The translations under genes and the position numbers were made by a program. From Apostichopus japonicus (taxonomy: Eukaryota > Echinodermata > Holothuroidea > Aspidochirotida > Stichopodidae): a stretch of 64,000 nucleotides of DNA. Positions within the stretch are counted from its first letter, which is position 1; each line of letters starts with the position of its first letter. Positions 48,590-62,900 of this stretch are shown here, piece by piece. The stretch spans positions 12,089,001 through 12,153,000 of the forward strand of contig NC_092561.1 in the NCBI RefSeq assembly GCF_037975245.1, written 5' to 3'. Under the pieces are notes generated by a model, which was not told where the DNA came from, made no database searches, and saw nothing but the letters and a program-made list of their open reading frames with translations.

Positions 48590-48605
48590 TTTCAGCAATA
48601 GTCTC
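48590..48605. other. Orientation switch of the satellite
   Basis: The left-arm orientation ends in gcattaattttcagcaa and is followed at once by tagtctccaactcgtaaatt, the reverse-complement orientation. No foreign sequence lies at the join. Confidence 0.9.
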
Positions 48606-49814
48606 CAACTCGTAAATTTGGAGTAAATTAATGCATTGGACGAGATTCGCTATCTCGTCAAAACGTCAATTATCTGTAATTCGCAGACAATATATGCATT
48701 TGGCGAGATCACAACAGTCTCCAAACTCAATTTGCAGAAAGTTTATGCATTGGGCGAGATCACAACAGAGTCTTCAACTCGTGAATATGGAGTAAATTAA
48801 TGCATTGGACGATATCACAACAGTCTCGTCAAATATCTGGGATTTTGGTGATTTTCCGATATTGCAGCAATGTGTGCAACTAGTCAATTCGCAGACAATT
48901 TATGCATTGGGCGAGATCAAAACAGAGTCTCAAACTCGTCAATTTGGAGTAAATCAATGCATTGGACGAGATTCGTTATCTCGTCAAATATCTGGAATTT
49001 TGTTGATTTTTCGATATGGCAGCAATGACTGCAACTCGTCAATTTGCAGAAAATGTATGCATTTGGCGAGATCACAACAGAGTCTTCAACTCGTGAATAT
49101 GGAGTAAATTAATGCATTGGACGAGATCACAACAGTTTTAACTCGTCAATTTGTAGTAAATTAATGCATCGGACGAGATTCGTTATCTCGTCAAATATCT
49201 GGAATTTTGTTGATTTTTCGATATGGCAGCAATGAATGCAACTCGTCAATTTGCAGAAAATTTATGCATTTGGCGAGATCACAACAGTCTCCAACTCGTA
49301 AATTTGTTGTAAATTAATGCATTGGACGAGATCACAACAGTCTCCAACTCGTCAATTTGCAGAAAATGTATCCATTGGGCGAGATCAGAACAGTCTCCAA
49401 CTCGTCAATTTGCAGTAAATTAATGCATTTGACGAGATTCGTTTTCTCGTCAAAACGTCAATTATCTGAAATTTTGGTGGTTTTTCGATATTGCAGCAAT
49501 GTGTGCAACTCGTCCATTTGCAGAAAATGTATGCATTGGGCGAGATCACAACAGAGTCTCCAACTCGTCAATTTGTGGGTTATTAATGCATTTAACGAGA
49601 TTCGTTATCTCGCCAAATATCTGGAATTTTGGTGATTTTTCGATATGGCAGCAATGTGTGCAACTCGTCAATTTGCAGAAAATTTGTGCATCGGGCGAGA
49701 TCACAACAGTCTCCAACTCGTCATTTTGCAGTAAATTAATGCATTTGACGAGATTCGTTTTGTCGTCAAAACGTCAATTATCTGGGATTTTGGTGGTTTT
49801 TCGATATTGAAGCA

Positions 49815-52800
49815 ATGTGTGCAACTCGTCAATTCGCAGACGATTTATGCATTGGGCGAGATCAAAACAGAGCCTCAAACTCGTCAATTTGGAGTAAATC
49901 AATGCATGGGACGAGATTCGTTATCTCGTTAATTATTTGGAAGTTTGTTGATTTTTCGATATTGCAGAAATGTGTGCAACTAGTCAATTCGCAGACAATT
50001 TATGCATTGGGCGAGATCTCAACAGAGTCTCCAACTCGTGAATTTGGAGTAAATCAATGCATTGGACGAGATTCTTAATCTCGTCAAATATCTGGAATTT
50101 TGTTGATTTTTCGATATGGCAGCAATGTGTGCAACTCGTCATTTTGCTGAAAATTTATGCATTTGGCGAGATCACAACAGAGTCTTCAACTCGTGAATAT
50201 GGAGTAAATTAATGCATTGGACGAGATCACAACAGTTTTAACTCGTCAATTTGTAGTAAATTAATGCATCGGACGAGATTCGTTATCTCGTCAAATATCT
50301 GGAATTTTGTTGATTTTTCGATATGGCAGCAATGAATGCAACTCGTCAATTTGCAGAAAATTTATGCATTTGGCCAGATCACAACAGTCTCCAACTCGTC
50401 AATTTGCAGAAAATGTATCCATTGGGCGAGATCAGAACAGTCTCCAACTCGTCAATTTGCAGTAAATTAATGCATTTGACGAGATTCGTTTTCTCGTCAA
50501 AACGTCAATTATCTGAAATTGTGGTGGTTTTTCGATATTGCAGCAATGTGTGCAACTCGTCCATTTGCAGAAAATGTATGCATTTGGCGAGATCACAACA
50601 GAGTCTTCAACTCGTGAATATGGAGTAAATTAATGCATTGGACGAGATCACAACAGTTTTAACTCGTCAATTTGTAGTAAATTAATGCATCGGACGAGAT
50701 TCGTTATCTCGTCAAATATCTGGAATTTTGTTGATTTTTCGATATGGCAGCAATGAATGCAACTCGTCAATTTGCAGAAAATTTATGCATTTGGCGAGAT
50801 CACAACAGTCTCCAACTCGTAAATTTGTTGTAAATTAATGCAGTGGACGAGATCACAACAGTCTCCAACTCGTCAATTTGCAGAAAATGTATCCATTGGG
50901 CGAGATCAGAACAGTCTCCAACTCGTCAATTTGCAGTAAATTAATGCATTTGACGAGATTCGTTTTCTCGTCAAAACGTCAATTATCTGAAATTGTGGTG
51001 GTTTTTCGATATTGCAGCAATGTATGCAACTCGTCCATTTGCAGAAAATGTATGCATTGGGCGAGATCACAACAGAGTCTCCAACTCGTCAATTTGTGGG
51101 TTATTAATGCATTTAACGAGATTCGTTATCTCGCCAAATATCTGGAATTTTGGTGATTTTTCGATATGGCAGCAATGTGTGCAACTCGTCAATTTGCAGA
51201 AAATTTGTGCATCGGGCGAGATCACAACAGTCTCCAACTCGTCATTTTGCAGTAAATTAATGCATTTGACGAGATTCGTTTTGTCGTCAAAACGTCAATT
51301 ATCTGGGATTTTGGTGGTTTTTCGATATTGAAGCAATGTGTGCAACTCGTCAATTCGCAGACGATTTATGCATTGGGCGAGATCAAAACAGAGCCTCAAA
51401 CTCGTCAATTTGGAGTAAATCAATGCATGGGACGAGATTCGTTATCTCGTCAATTATTTGGAAGTTTGTTGATTTTTCGATATTGCAGAAATGTGTGCAA
51501 CTAGTCAATTCGCAGACAATTTATGCATTGGGCGAGATCTCAACAGAGTCTCCAACTCGTGAATTTGGAGTAAATCAATGCATTGGACGAGATTCTTAAT
51601 CTCGTCAAATATCTGGAATTTTGTTGATTTTTCGATATGGCAGCAATGTGTGCAACTCGTCATTTTGCTGAAAATTTATGCATTTGGCGAGATCACAACA
51701 GTCTTCAACTCGTGAATATGGAGTAAATTAATGCATTGGACGAGATCACAACAGTTTTAACTCGTCAATTTGTAGTAAATTAATGCATCGGACGAGATTC
51801 GTTATCTCGTCAAATATCTGGAATTTTGTTGATTTTTCGATATGGCAGCAATGAATGCAACTCGTCAATTTGCAGAAAATTTATGCATTTGGCCAGATCA
51901 CAACAGTCTCCAACTCGTCAATTTGCAGAAAATGTATCCATTGGGCGAGATCAGAACAGTCTCCAACTCGTCAATTTGCAGTAAATTAATGCATTTGACG
52001 AGATTCGTTTTCTCGTCAAAACGTCAATTATCTGAAATTGTGGTGGTTTTTCGATATTGCAGCAATGTGTGCAACTCGTCCATTTGCAGAAAATGTATGC
52101 ATTTGGCGAGATCACAACAGAGTCTTCAACTCGTGAATATGGAGTAAATTAATGCATTGGACGAGATCACAACAGTTTTAACTCGTCAATTTGTAGTAAA
52201 TTAATGCATCGGACGAGATTCGTTATCTCGTCAAATATCTGGAATTTTGTTGATTTTTCGATATGGCAGCAATGAATGCAACTCGTCAATTTGCAGAAAA
52301 TTTATGCATTTGGCGAGATCACAACAGTCTCCAACTCGTAAATTTGTTGTAAATTAATGCAGTGGACGAGATCACAACAGTCTCCAACTCGTCAATTTGC
52401 AGAAAATGTATCCATTGGGCGAGATCAGAACAGTCTCCAACTCGTCAATTTGCAGTAAATTAATGCATTTGACGAGATTCGTTTTCTCGTCAAAACGTCA
52501 ATTATCTGAAATTGTGGTGGTTTTTCGATATTGCAGCAATGTATGCAACTCGTCCATTTGCAGAAAATGTATGCATTGGGCGAGATCACAACAGAGTCTC
52601 CAACTCGTCAATTTGTGGGTTATTAATGCATTTAACGAGATTCGTTATCTCGCCAAATATCTGGAATTTTGGTGATTTTTCGATATGGCAGCAATGTGTG
52701 CAACTCGTCAATTTGCAGAAAATTTGTGCATCGGGCGAGATCACAACAGTCTCCAACTCGTCATTTTGCAGTAAATTAATGCATTTGACGAGATTCGTTT

Positions 52801-55800
52801 TGTCGTCAAAACGTCAATTATCTGGGATTTTGGTGGTTTTTCGATATTGAAGCAATGTGTGCAACTCGTCAATTCGCAGACGATTTATGCATTGGGCGAG
52901 ATCAAAACAGAGCCTCAAACTCGTGAATTTGGAGTAAATCAATGCATTGGACGAGATTCTTAATCTCGTCAAATATCTGGAATTTTGTTGATTTTTCGAT
53001 ATGGCAGCAATGTGTGCAACTCGTCATTTTGCTGAAAATTTATGCATTTGGCGAGATCACAACAGAGTCTTCAACTCGTGAATATGGAGTAAATTAATGC
53101 ATTGGACGAGATCACAACAGTTTTAACTCGTCAATTTGTAGTAAATTAATGCATCGGACGAGATTCGTTATCTCGTCAAATATCTGGAATTTTGTTGATT
53201 TTTCGATATGGCAGCAATGAATGCAACTCGTCAATTTGCAGAAAATTTATGCATTTGGCGAGATCACAACAGTCTCCAACTCGTAAATTTGTTGTAAATT
53301 AATGCAGTGGACGAGATCACAACAGTCTCCAACTCGTCAATTTGCAGAAAATGTATCCATTGGGCGAGATCAGAACAGTCTCCAACTCGTCAATTTGCAG
53401 TAAATTAATGCATTTGACGAGATTCGTTTTCTCGTCAAAACGTCAATTATCTGAAATTGTGGTGGTTTTTCGATATTGCAGCAATGTATGCAACTCGTCC
53501 ATTTGCAGAAAATGTATGCATTGGGCGAGATCACAACAGAGTCTCCAACTCGTCAATTTGTGGGTTATTAATGCATTTAACGAGATTCGTTATCTCGCCA
53601 AATATCTGGAATTTTGGTGATTTTTCGATATGGCAGCAATGTGTGCAACTCGTCAATTTGCAGAAAATTTGTGCATCGGGCGAGATCACAACAGTCTCCA
53701 ACTCGTCATTTTGCAGTAAATTAATGCATTTGACGAGATTCGTTTTGTCGTCAAAACGTCAATTATCTGGGATTTTGGTGGTTTTTCGATATTGAAGCAA
53801 TGTGTGCAACTCGTCTATTCGCAGACGATTTATGCATTGGGCGAGATCAAAACAGAGCCTCAAACTCGTGAATTTGGAGTAAATCAATGCATTGGACGAG
53901 ATTCTTAATCTCGTCAAATATCTGGAATTTTGTTGATTTTTCGATATGGCAGCAATGTGTGCAACTCGTCATTTTGCTGAAAATTTATGCATTTGGCGAG
54001 ATCACAACAGAGTCTTCAACTCGTGAATATGGAGTAAATTAATGCATTGGACGAGATCACAACAGTTTTAACTCGTCAATTTGTAGTAAATTAATGCATC
54101 GGACGAGATTCGTTATCTCGTCAAATATCTGGAATTTTGTTGATTTTTCGATATGGCAGCAATGAATGCAACTCGTCAATTTGCAGAAAATTTATGCATT
54201 GGGCGAGATCAAAACAGAGTCTCAAACTCGTCAATTTGGAGTAAATCAATGCATTGGACGAGATTCGTTATCTCGTCAAATATCTGGAATTTTGTTGATT
54301 TTTCGATATGGCAGCAATGACTGCAACTCGTCAATTTGCAGAAAATGTATGCATTTGGCGAGATCACAACAGAGTCTTCAACTCGTGAATATGGAGTAAA
54401 TTAATGCATTGGACGAGATCACAACAGTCTCCAACTCGTCATTTTGCAGTAAATTAATGCATTTGACGAGATTCGTTTTGTCGTCAAAACGTCAATTATC
54501 TGGGATTTTGGTGGTTTTTCGATATTGAAGCAATGTGTGCAACTCGTCAATTCGCAGACGATTTATGCATTGGGCGAGATCAAAACAGAGCCTCAAACTC
54601 GTCAATTTGGAGTAAATCAATGCATGGGACGAGATTCGTTATCTCGTCAATTATTTGGAAGTTTGTTGATTTTTCGATATTGCAGAAATGTGTGCAACTA
54701 GTCAATTCGCAGACAATTTATGCATTGGGCGAGATCTCAACAGAGTCTCCAACTCGTGAATTTGGAGTAAATCAATGCATTGGACGAGATTCTTAATCTC
54801 GTCAAATATCTGGAATTTTGTTGATTTTTCGATATGGCAGCAATGTGTGCAACTCGTCATTTTGCTGAAAATTTATGCATTTGGCGAGATCACAACAGAG
54901 TCTTCAACTCGTGAATATGGAGTAAATTAATGCATTGGACGAGATCACAACAGTTTTAACTCGTCAATTTGTAGTAAATTAATGCATCGGACGAGATTCG
55001 TTATCTCGTCAAATATCTGGAATTTTGTTGATTTTTCGATATGGCAGCAATGAATGCAACTCGTCAATTTGCAGAAAATTTATGCATTTGGCCAGATCAC
55101 AACAGTCTCCAACTCGTCAATTTGCAGAAAATGTATCCATTGGGCGAGATCAGAACAGTCTCCAACTCGTCAATTTGCAGTAAATTAATGCATTTGACGA
55201 GATTCGTTTTCTCGTCAAAACGTCAATTATCTGAAATTGTGGTGGTTTTTCGATATTGCAGCAATGTGTGCAACTCGTCCATTTGCAGAAAATGTATGCA
55301 TTTGGCGAGATCACAACAGAGTCTTCAACTCGTGAATATGGAGTAAATTAATGCATTGGACGAGATCACAACAGTTTTAACTCGTCAATTTGTAGTAAAT
55401 TAATGCATCGGACGAGATTCGTTATCTCGTCAAATATCTGGAATTTTGTTGATTTTTCGATATGGCAGCAATGAATGCAACTCGTCAATTTGCAGAAAAT
55501 TTATGCATTTGGCGAGATCACAACAGTCTCCAACTCGTAAATTTGTTGTAAATTAATGCAGTGGACGAGATCACAACAGTCTCCAACTCGTCAATTTGCA
55601 GAAAATGTATCCATTGGGCGAGATCAGAACAGTCTCCAACTCGTCAATTTGCAGTAAATTAATGCATTTGACGAGATTCGTTTTCTCGTCAAAACGTCAA
55701 TTATCTGAAATTGTGGTGGTTTTTCGATATTGCAGCAATGTATGCAACTCGTCCATTTGCAGAAAATGTATGCATTGGGCGAGATCACAACAGAGTCTCC

Positions 55801-56700
55801 AACTCGTCAATTTGTGGGTTATTAATGCATTTAACGAGATTCGTTATCTCGCCAAATATCTGGAATTTTGGTGATTTTTCGATATGGCAGCAATGTGTGC
55901 AACTCGTCAATTTGCAGAAAATTTGTGCATCGGGCGAGATCACAACAGTCTCCAACTCGTCATTTTGCAGTAAATTAATGCATTTGACGAGATTCGTTTT
56001 GTCGTCAAAACGTCAATTATCTGGGATTTTGGTGGTTTTTCGATATTGAAGCAATGTGTGCAACTCGTCAATTCGCAGACGATTTATGCATTGGGCGAGA
56101 TCAAAACAGAGCCTCAAACTCGTGAATTTGGAGTAAATCAATGCATTGGACGAGATTCTTAATCTCGTCAAATATCTGGAATTTTGTTGATTTTTCGATA
56201 TGGCAGCAATGTGTGCAACTCGTCATTTTGCTGAAAATTTATGCATTTGGCGAGATCACAACAGAGTCTTCAACTCGTGAATATGGAGTAAATTAATGCA
56301 TTGGACGAGATCACAACAGTTTTAACTCGTCAATTTGTAGTAAATTAATGCATCGGACGAGATTCGTTATCTCGTCAAATATCTGGAATTTTGTTGATTT
56401 TTCGATATGGCAGCAATGAATGCAACTCGTCAATTTGCAGAAAATTTATGCATTTGGCGAGATCACAACAGTCTCCAACTCGTAAATTTGTTGTAAATTA
56501 ATGCAGTGGACGAGATCACAACAGTCTCCAACTCGTCAATTTGCAGATAATGTATCCATTGGGCGAGATCAGAACAGTCTCCAACTCGTCATTTTGCAGT
56601 AAATTAATGCATTTGACGAGATTCGTTTTGTCGTCAAAACGTCAATTATCTGGAACTTTGGTGGTTTTTCGATATTGAAGCAATGTGTGCAACTCGTCAA
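49815..56700 (-). repeat. About 1.52-kb higher-order repeats in the right arm
   Basis: Equivalent positions recur at 49815, 51336 and 54533, and at 50878, 52397, 53342 and 55596 (spacings 1,519, 945 and 2,254). Copies are nearly identical. Shorter spacings are units with internal deletions. Confidence 0.8.
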
Positions 56701-57097
56701 TAGCCGAACATTAATGCATCGGGCGAGATCACAACAGTCTCCAACTCGTCCATTTGTTGTAAATTAATGCAGTGGACGAGATCACAACAGAGTCTCCAAC
56801 TCGTCAATTTGTGGGTTATTAATGCATTTAACGAGATTCGTTATCTCGCCAAATATGTGGAATTTTGGTGATTTTTCGATATGGCAGCAATGTGTGCAAC
56901 TCGTCAATTTGCAGAAAATTTGTGCATCGGGCGAGATCACAACAGTCTCCAACTCGTCATTTTGCAGTAAATTAATGCATTTGACGAGATTCGTTTTGTC
57001 GTCAAAACGTCAATTATCTGGAATTTTGGTGATTTTTCGATATGGCAGCAATGTGTGCAACTCGTCAATTTGCAGAAAATTTGTGCATCGGGCGAGA

Positions 57098-58880
57098 TCA
57101 CAACAGTCTCCAACTCGTCATTTTGCAGTAAATTAATGCATTTGACGAGATTCGTTTTGTCGTCAAAACGTCAATTATCTGGAATTTTGGTGGTTTTTCG
57201 ATATTGAAGCAATGTGTGCAACTCGTCAATTTGCCGAACATTAATGCATCGGGCGAGATCACAACAGTCTCCAACTCGTCCATTTGCAGTAAATGAATGC
57301 ATTGGACGAGATTCGTTATCTCGTCAAAACGTCAATTATCTGGAATTTGGGTGATTTTTCGATATTGCAGCAATGTGTGCAACTCGTCAATTTGCAGAAA
57401 ATTTATGCATTGGGCGAGATCACAACAGTCTCCAACTCGTCAATTTGGAGTAAATCAATGCATGGGACGAGATTCGTTATCTCGTCAAATATCTGGGATT
57501 TTGGTGATTTTTCGATATGGCAGCAATGTGTGCAACTCGTCAATTTGCAGAAAATTTGTGCATCGGGCGAGATCACAACAGTCTCCAACTCGTCATTTTG
57601 CAGTAAATTAATGCATTTGACGAGATTCGTTTTGTCGTCAAAACGTCAATTATCTGGAATTTTGGTGATTTTTCGATATGGCAGCAATGTGTGCAACTCG
57701 TCAATTTGCAGAAAATTTGTGCATCGGGCGAGATCACAACAGTCTCCAACTCGTCATTTTGCAGTAAATTAATGCATTTGACGAGATTCGTTTTGTCGTC
57801 AAAACGTCAATTATCTGGAATTTTGGTGATTTTTCGATATGGCAGCAATGTGTGCAACTCGTCAATTTGCAGAAAATTTGTGCATCGGGCGAGATCACAA
57901 CAGTCTCCAACTCGTCATTTTGCAGTAAATTAATGCATTTGACGAGATTCGTTTTGTCGTCAAAACGTCAATTATCTGGAATTTTGGTGGTTTTTCGATA
58001 TTGAAGCAATGTGTGCAACTCGTCAATTTGCCGAACATTAATGCATCGGGCGAGATCACAACAGTCTCCAACTCGTCCATTTGCAGTAAATGAATGCATT
58101 GGACGAGATTCGTTATCTCGTCAAAACGTCAATTATCTGGAATTTGGGTGATTTTTCGATATTGCAGCAATGTGTGCAACTCGTCAATTTGCAGAAAATT
58201 TATGCATTGGGCGAGATCACAACAGTCTCCAACTCGTCAATTTGGAGTAAATCAATGCATGGGACGAGATTCGTTATCTCGTCAAATATCTGGGATTTTG
58301 GTGATTTTCCGATATTGCAGCAATGTGTGCAACTCGTCAATTCGCAGACGATTTATGCATTGGGCGAGATCAAAACAGAGCCTCAAACTCGTCAATTTGG
58401 AGTAAATTAATGCATGGGACGAGATTCGTTATCTCGTCAATTATTTGGAAGTTTGTTTATTTTTCGATATTGCAGCAATGTGTGCAACTAGTCAATTCGC
58501 AGACAATTTATGCATTGGGCGAGATCTCAACAGAGTCTCCAACTCGTGAATTTGGAGTAAATCAATGCATGGGACGAGATTCGTTATCTCGTCAAATATC
58601 TGGGATTTTGGTGATTTTCCGATATTGCAGCAATGTGTGCAACTCGTCAATTCGCAGACGATTTATGCATTGGGCGAGATCAAAACAGAGCCTCAAACTC
58701 GTCAATTTGGAGTAAATTAATGCATGGGACGAGATTCGTTATCTCGTCAATTATTTGGAAGTTTGTTTATTTTTCGATATTGCAGCAATGTGTGCAACTA
58801 GTCAATTCGCAGACAATTTATGCATTGGGCGAGATCTCAACAGAGTCTCCAACTCGTGAATTTGGAGTAAATCAATGCAT
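57098..58880 (-). repeat. Nested recent duplications (797 bp and 310 bp)
   Basis: The stretch from 57098 recurs at 57895 (797 bp apart) for about 400 bp. A 310-bp segment starting near 58260 is repeated at once to about 58880. Confidence 0.75.
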
Positions 58881-59529
58881 TGGACGAGATTCTTAATCTC
58901 GTCAAATATCTGGAATTTTGTTGATTTTTCGATATGGCAGCAATGTGTGCAACTCGTCATTTTGCTGAAAATTTATGCATTTGGCGAGATCACAACAGAG
59001 TCTTCAACTCGTGAATATGGAGTAAATTAATGCATTGGACGAGATCACAACAGTTTTAACTCGTCAATTTGTAGTAAATTAATGCATCGGACGAGATTCG
59101 TTATCTCGTCAAATATCTGGAATTTTGTTGATTTTTCGATATGGCAGCAATGAATGCAACTCGTCAATTTGCAGAAAATTTATGCATTTGGCCAGATCAC
59201 AACAGTCTCCAACTCATAAATTTGTTGTTAATTAATGCATTGGACGAGATCACAACAGTCTCCAACTTGACAATTTGCAGAAAATTTATGCATTTGACGA
59301 GATTCGTTTTCTCGTCAAAACGTCTATCTGAAATTGTGGTGGTTTTTCGATATTGCAGCAATGTGTGCAACTCGTCCATTTGCAGAAAATGTATGCATTG
59401 GGCGAGATCACAACAGTCTCCAACTCGTCAATTTGTGGGTTATTAATGCATTTAACGAGATTCGTTATCTCGCCAAATATCTGGAATTTGGATGATTTTT
59501 CGATATGGCAGCAATGTGTGCAACTCGTC

Positions 59530-59828
59530 AATTTGCAGAAAATTGATGCTTTGGACGAAATCCATTATCTCGTTCGAACGTCAGTTTTCTGGAACTTTGG
59601 TCATTTTGGCGAAATGGCAGTGTGCAGAAAATTGATGCATTGTACGAGACCTGTTATCCCATGAAAATGTCAATTTTGTGGAAATTTGGTCATTTCTTAC
59701 ATATCCGGTTGTCCGGCAAAACGTGATATTTCTGGAATTCTGGTCGCATTGTCTAGATTGCAGCAGAGTGTGCATTCCGTCAAATTGCAGAAAATTGATG
59801 CAATGGACGCGATCTGTTATCTCGTTAA
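59530..59828 (-). repeat. Diverged outer edge of the right arm
   Basis: The last modules degenerate quickly (for example gcattgtacgagacctgtta) and stop near 59828. This mirrors the diverged outer edge of the left arm. Confidence 0.8.
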
Positions 59829-59994
59829 AAGGAAAAGAAAATAAAGGAAAGAGAATACTTACTTCATTCGTACTGTGGCAGACTGCTTAAACTGCTTCAA
59901 TTCGTTTTTATGGCTCTATTTTTGATGGTGTCATGTTCCTTTAGAAAAAGTGACAACGACGTAATGAACATGTTAAAAGGGTTCCACGAACTTT
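59829..59994. other. Short spacer between two satellites
   Basis: An A-rich start (ggaaaagaaaataaaggaaa), then unremarkable DNA. Nothing was recognised. Confidence 0.5.
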
Positions 59995-62900
59995 TTTACT
60001 TGAGATATGATGGAAACGAGATTTTCACAATTTCACCACAAAAGACCCTCCACCAAAAACAATAGGCTTCTAGGTTACTCCTACACACCAACCTGAAGTT
60101 AGTCCAACCTTCCCTAATAATAGGGTTCTTAGACCTAAATGGCTACCCTCTGCACACTAATAATGAAGTTGGTCCGACCGTTCCGTCCTGAGATATCGTG
60201 GTTACAAAGTTTTCGCAATTTTACCCCTGGTGACTCCAGATGACCTTTAACCTCCATCAAAAACAATATGAACCTAAGACTTAAAGGGATACCCCTGCAC
60301 ACTAAATATAAAGTTTGTCCGACCTTTTCTTCCTGAGATATCGTGGTATCAAGGTTTTCGCAATTTCACCCCTGGTGACCCCAAATGACCTTTGACCTCC
60401 ACCAAAAACATTAGGGTTCTTGGACTTAAAATGATACCCCTGCACACTAATTATGAAGTTGGTCCAACCTTCCCTTCCTGAGATATCGTGGTAACAAGGT
60501 TTTCGCAATTTCACCCCTGGTGACCCCAAATGACCTTCGACCACCACCAAAAACAATAGGGTTCTTGGACTTAAAGAGATACCCATGCACACTAATTATG
60601 AAGTTGGTCCAACCTTCCCTTCCTGAGATATCGTGGTGACAAGGTTTTCGCAATTTCACCCCTGGTGACCCCAAATGACCTTTAACATCCACCAAAAACA
60701 ATAGGGATCTTGGACTTAGAGGGATACCCCTGCACACAACATATGAAGTTGGTCCGACTTCTCCTTCCTGAGTTATCGTGGTTACAATGTTTTCGCAATT
60801 TCACCCCTGGTGACCCCAAATGACCTTCGACCTCCACCAAAAACAATAGGGTTCTTGGACTTAAAAGGATACCCCTGCACACTTATTATGAAGTTGGTCC
60901 GACTTTTACTTCCTGAGATCTCGTGGTTACAAGGTTTTCGCAATTTAACCCCTGGTGACCCCAAATGACCTTCGACCACCACCAAAAACATTAGGTTTCT
61001 TGGACTTAAAAGGATACCCCTGCACACTAATTATGAAGTTCGTCCGACCTTCCCTTCCTGAGAAATCGTGGTTACAAGGTTTTCGCCATTTAACCCCTGG
61101 TGACCCCAAATGACCTTTGACCTCCACCAAAAACAATAGGGTTCTTGGACTTAAACGGATACCCCTGCACACTAATTATGAAGTTCGTCCGACCTTCCCT
61201 TCCCTTCCTGAGATATCGTGGTTACAAGGTTTTCGCAATTTCACCCCTGGTGACCCCAAATGACCTTTGACCATCACCAAAAACAACAGGGTTCTTGGAC
61301 TTAAAAGGATACCCCTGCACACTAATTATGAAGTTGGTCCGACCTTTCCTTCCTGAGATATCGTGGTTACAAGGTTTTCGCAATTTCACCCCTGGTGACC
61401 CCAAATGACCTTTAACCTCCATCAAAAACAACATGAACCTAAGACTTAAAGGGATACCCCCGCACACTAAATATAAAGTTTGTCCGACCTTTTCTTCCTG
61501 AGATATCGTGGTATCAAGGTTTTCGCAATTTCACCCCTGGTGACCCCAAATGACCTTCGACCACCCCCAAAAACAATAGGCTTCTTGGACTTAAAGAGAT
61601 ACCCATGCACACTAATTATGAAGTTGATCCGACTTTTACTTGCTGAGATCTCGTGGTTACAAGGTTTTCTCAATTTAACCCCTGATGACCCCAAATGACC
61701 TTCGACCACCACCAAAAACATTAGGGTTCTTGGACTTAAAAGGATACCCCTGCACACTAATTATGAAGTTCGTCCGACCTTCCCTTCCCTTCCTGAGATA
61801 TCGTGGTTACAAGGTTTTCGCAATTTCACCCCTGGTGACCCCAAATGACCTTTGACCCCCCTTAAAAACAATAGGGTCCTTGGACTTAAAAGGATACCCC
61901 TGCACACTAATTATGAAGTTGGTCCGACCTTTCCTTCCTGAGATATCGTGGTTACAAGGTTTTCGCAATTTCACCCCTGGTGACCCCAAATGACCTTTGA
62001 CCTCCACCAAAAACAATAGGGTTTTTGGACTTAAAATGATATCCTTGCACACTTATTTTGAAGTTGGTCCGACTTTTACTTCCTGAGATATCGTGGTATC
62101 AAGGTTTTCGCAATTTCACCCCTGGTGACCCCAAATGACCTTTGACCATCACCAAAAACAATAGGGTTCTTGGACTTAAAAGGATACCCCTGCACACTAA
62201 TTATGAAGTTGGTCCGACTTTTCCTTCCTGAGATATCGTGGTTACAACGTTTTCGCAATTTCACCCCTGGTGACCCCAAATGACCTTTGACCCCCCTCAA
62301 AAACAATAGGGTCCTTGGACTTAAAAGGATACCCCTGCACACTAATTATGAAGTTGGTCCGACCTTTCCTTTCTGAGATATCGTGGTTACAAGGTTTTCG
62401 GAATTTCACCCCTGGTGACCCCAAATGACCTTTGACCCCCCTCAAAAACAATAGGGTTCTTGGACTTAAAAGGATACCCCTGCACACTAATTATGAAGTT
62501 GGTCCGACCTTTCCTTCCTGAGATATCGTGGTTACAAGGTTTTCGCAATTTACCCCTGGTGACCCCAAATGACCTTTGACCTCCACCAAAAACAATAGGG
62601 TTTTTGGACTTAAAGGGATTCCCCTGCACACAACATATGAAGTTGGCCCGACTTTTCCTTCCTAAGATATCGTGGTTACAATGTTTTCGCAATTTGACCC
62701 CTGGTGACCCCAAATGACCTTTGACCTCCACCAAAAACAATAGGGTTTTTGGACTGAAAGGGATACCCCTGCACACTAATTATGAAGTTGGTCCGACTTA
62801 TACTTCCTGAGAGATATCGTGGTTACAAGGTTTTCGCAATTTCACCCCTGGTGACCCCAAATGACCTTTAACATTCACCAAAAACATCAGGGATCTTGGA

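Larger units (their letters stand above)
37005..48597 (+). repeat. Satellite array, left arm (108-bp L and 53-bp S modules)
   Basis: About 11.6 kb. The L module is 108 bp, with landmarks gacgagttgcacacattgct, gaaaaatcaccaaa and gacgagataacgaatctcgt. The S module is about 53 bp, with landmarks gactgttgtgatctcgccc and aatgcataaatt. Each L module contains an 8-bp stem (GACGAGAT pairing with ATCTCGTC) with a 5-nt loop. Because 108 is divisible by three, one frame stays open through many modules (up to 295 codons), which mimics a repetitive protein. I treat it as non-coding. Confidence 0.95.
48598..59828 (-). repeat. Satellite array, right arm (inverted)
   Basis: About 11.2 kb of the same L and S modules in the opposite orientation. 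The higher-order structure differs from the left arm and S modules are relatively more frequent. For example, 161-bp L+S dimers run at about 57.0-57.95 kb. The arm is therefore not a simple mirror copy of the left arm. Confidence 0.95.

Noticed and set aside
37005-59828. CRISPR array
   Set aside because: Modules are contiguous tandem repeats without unique spacers, in eukaryotic-looking DNA.
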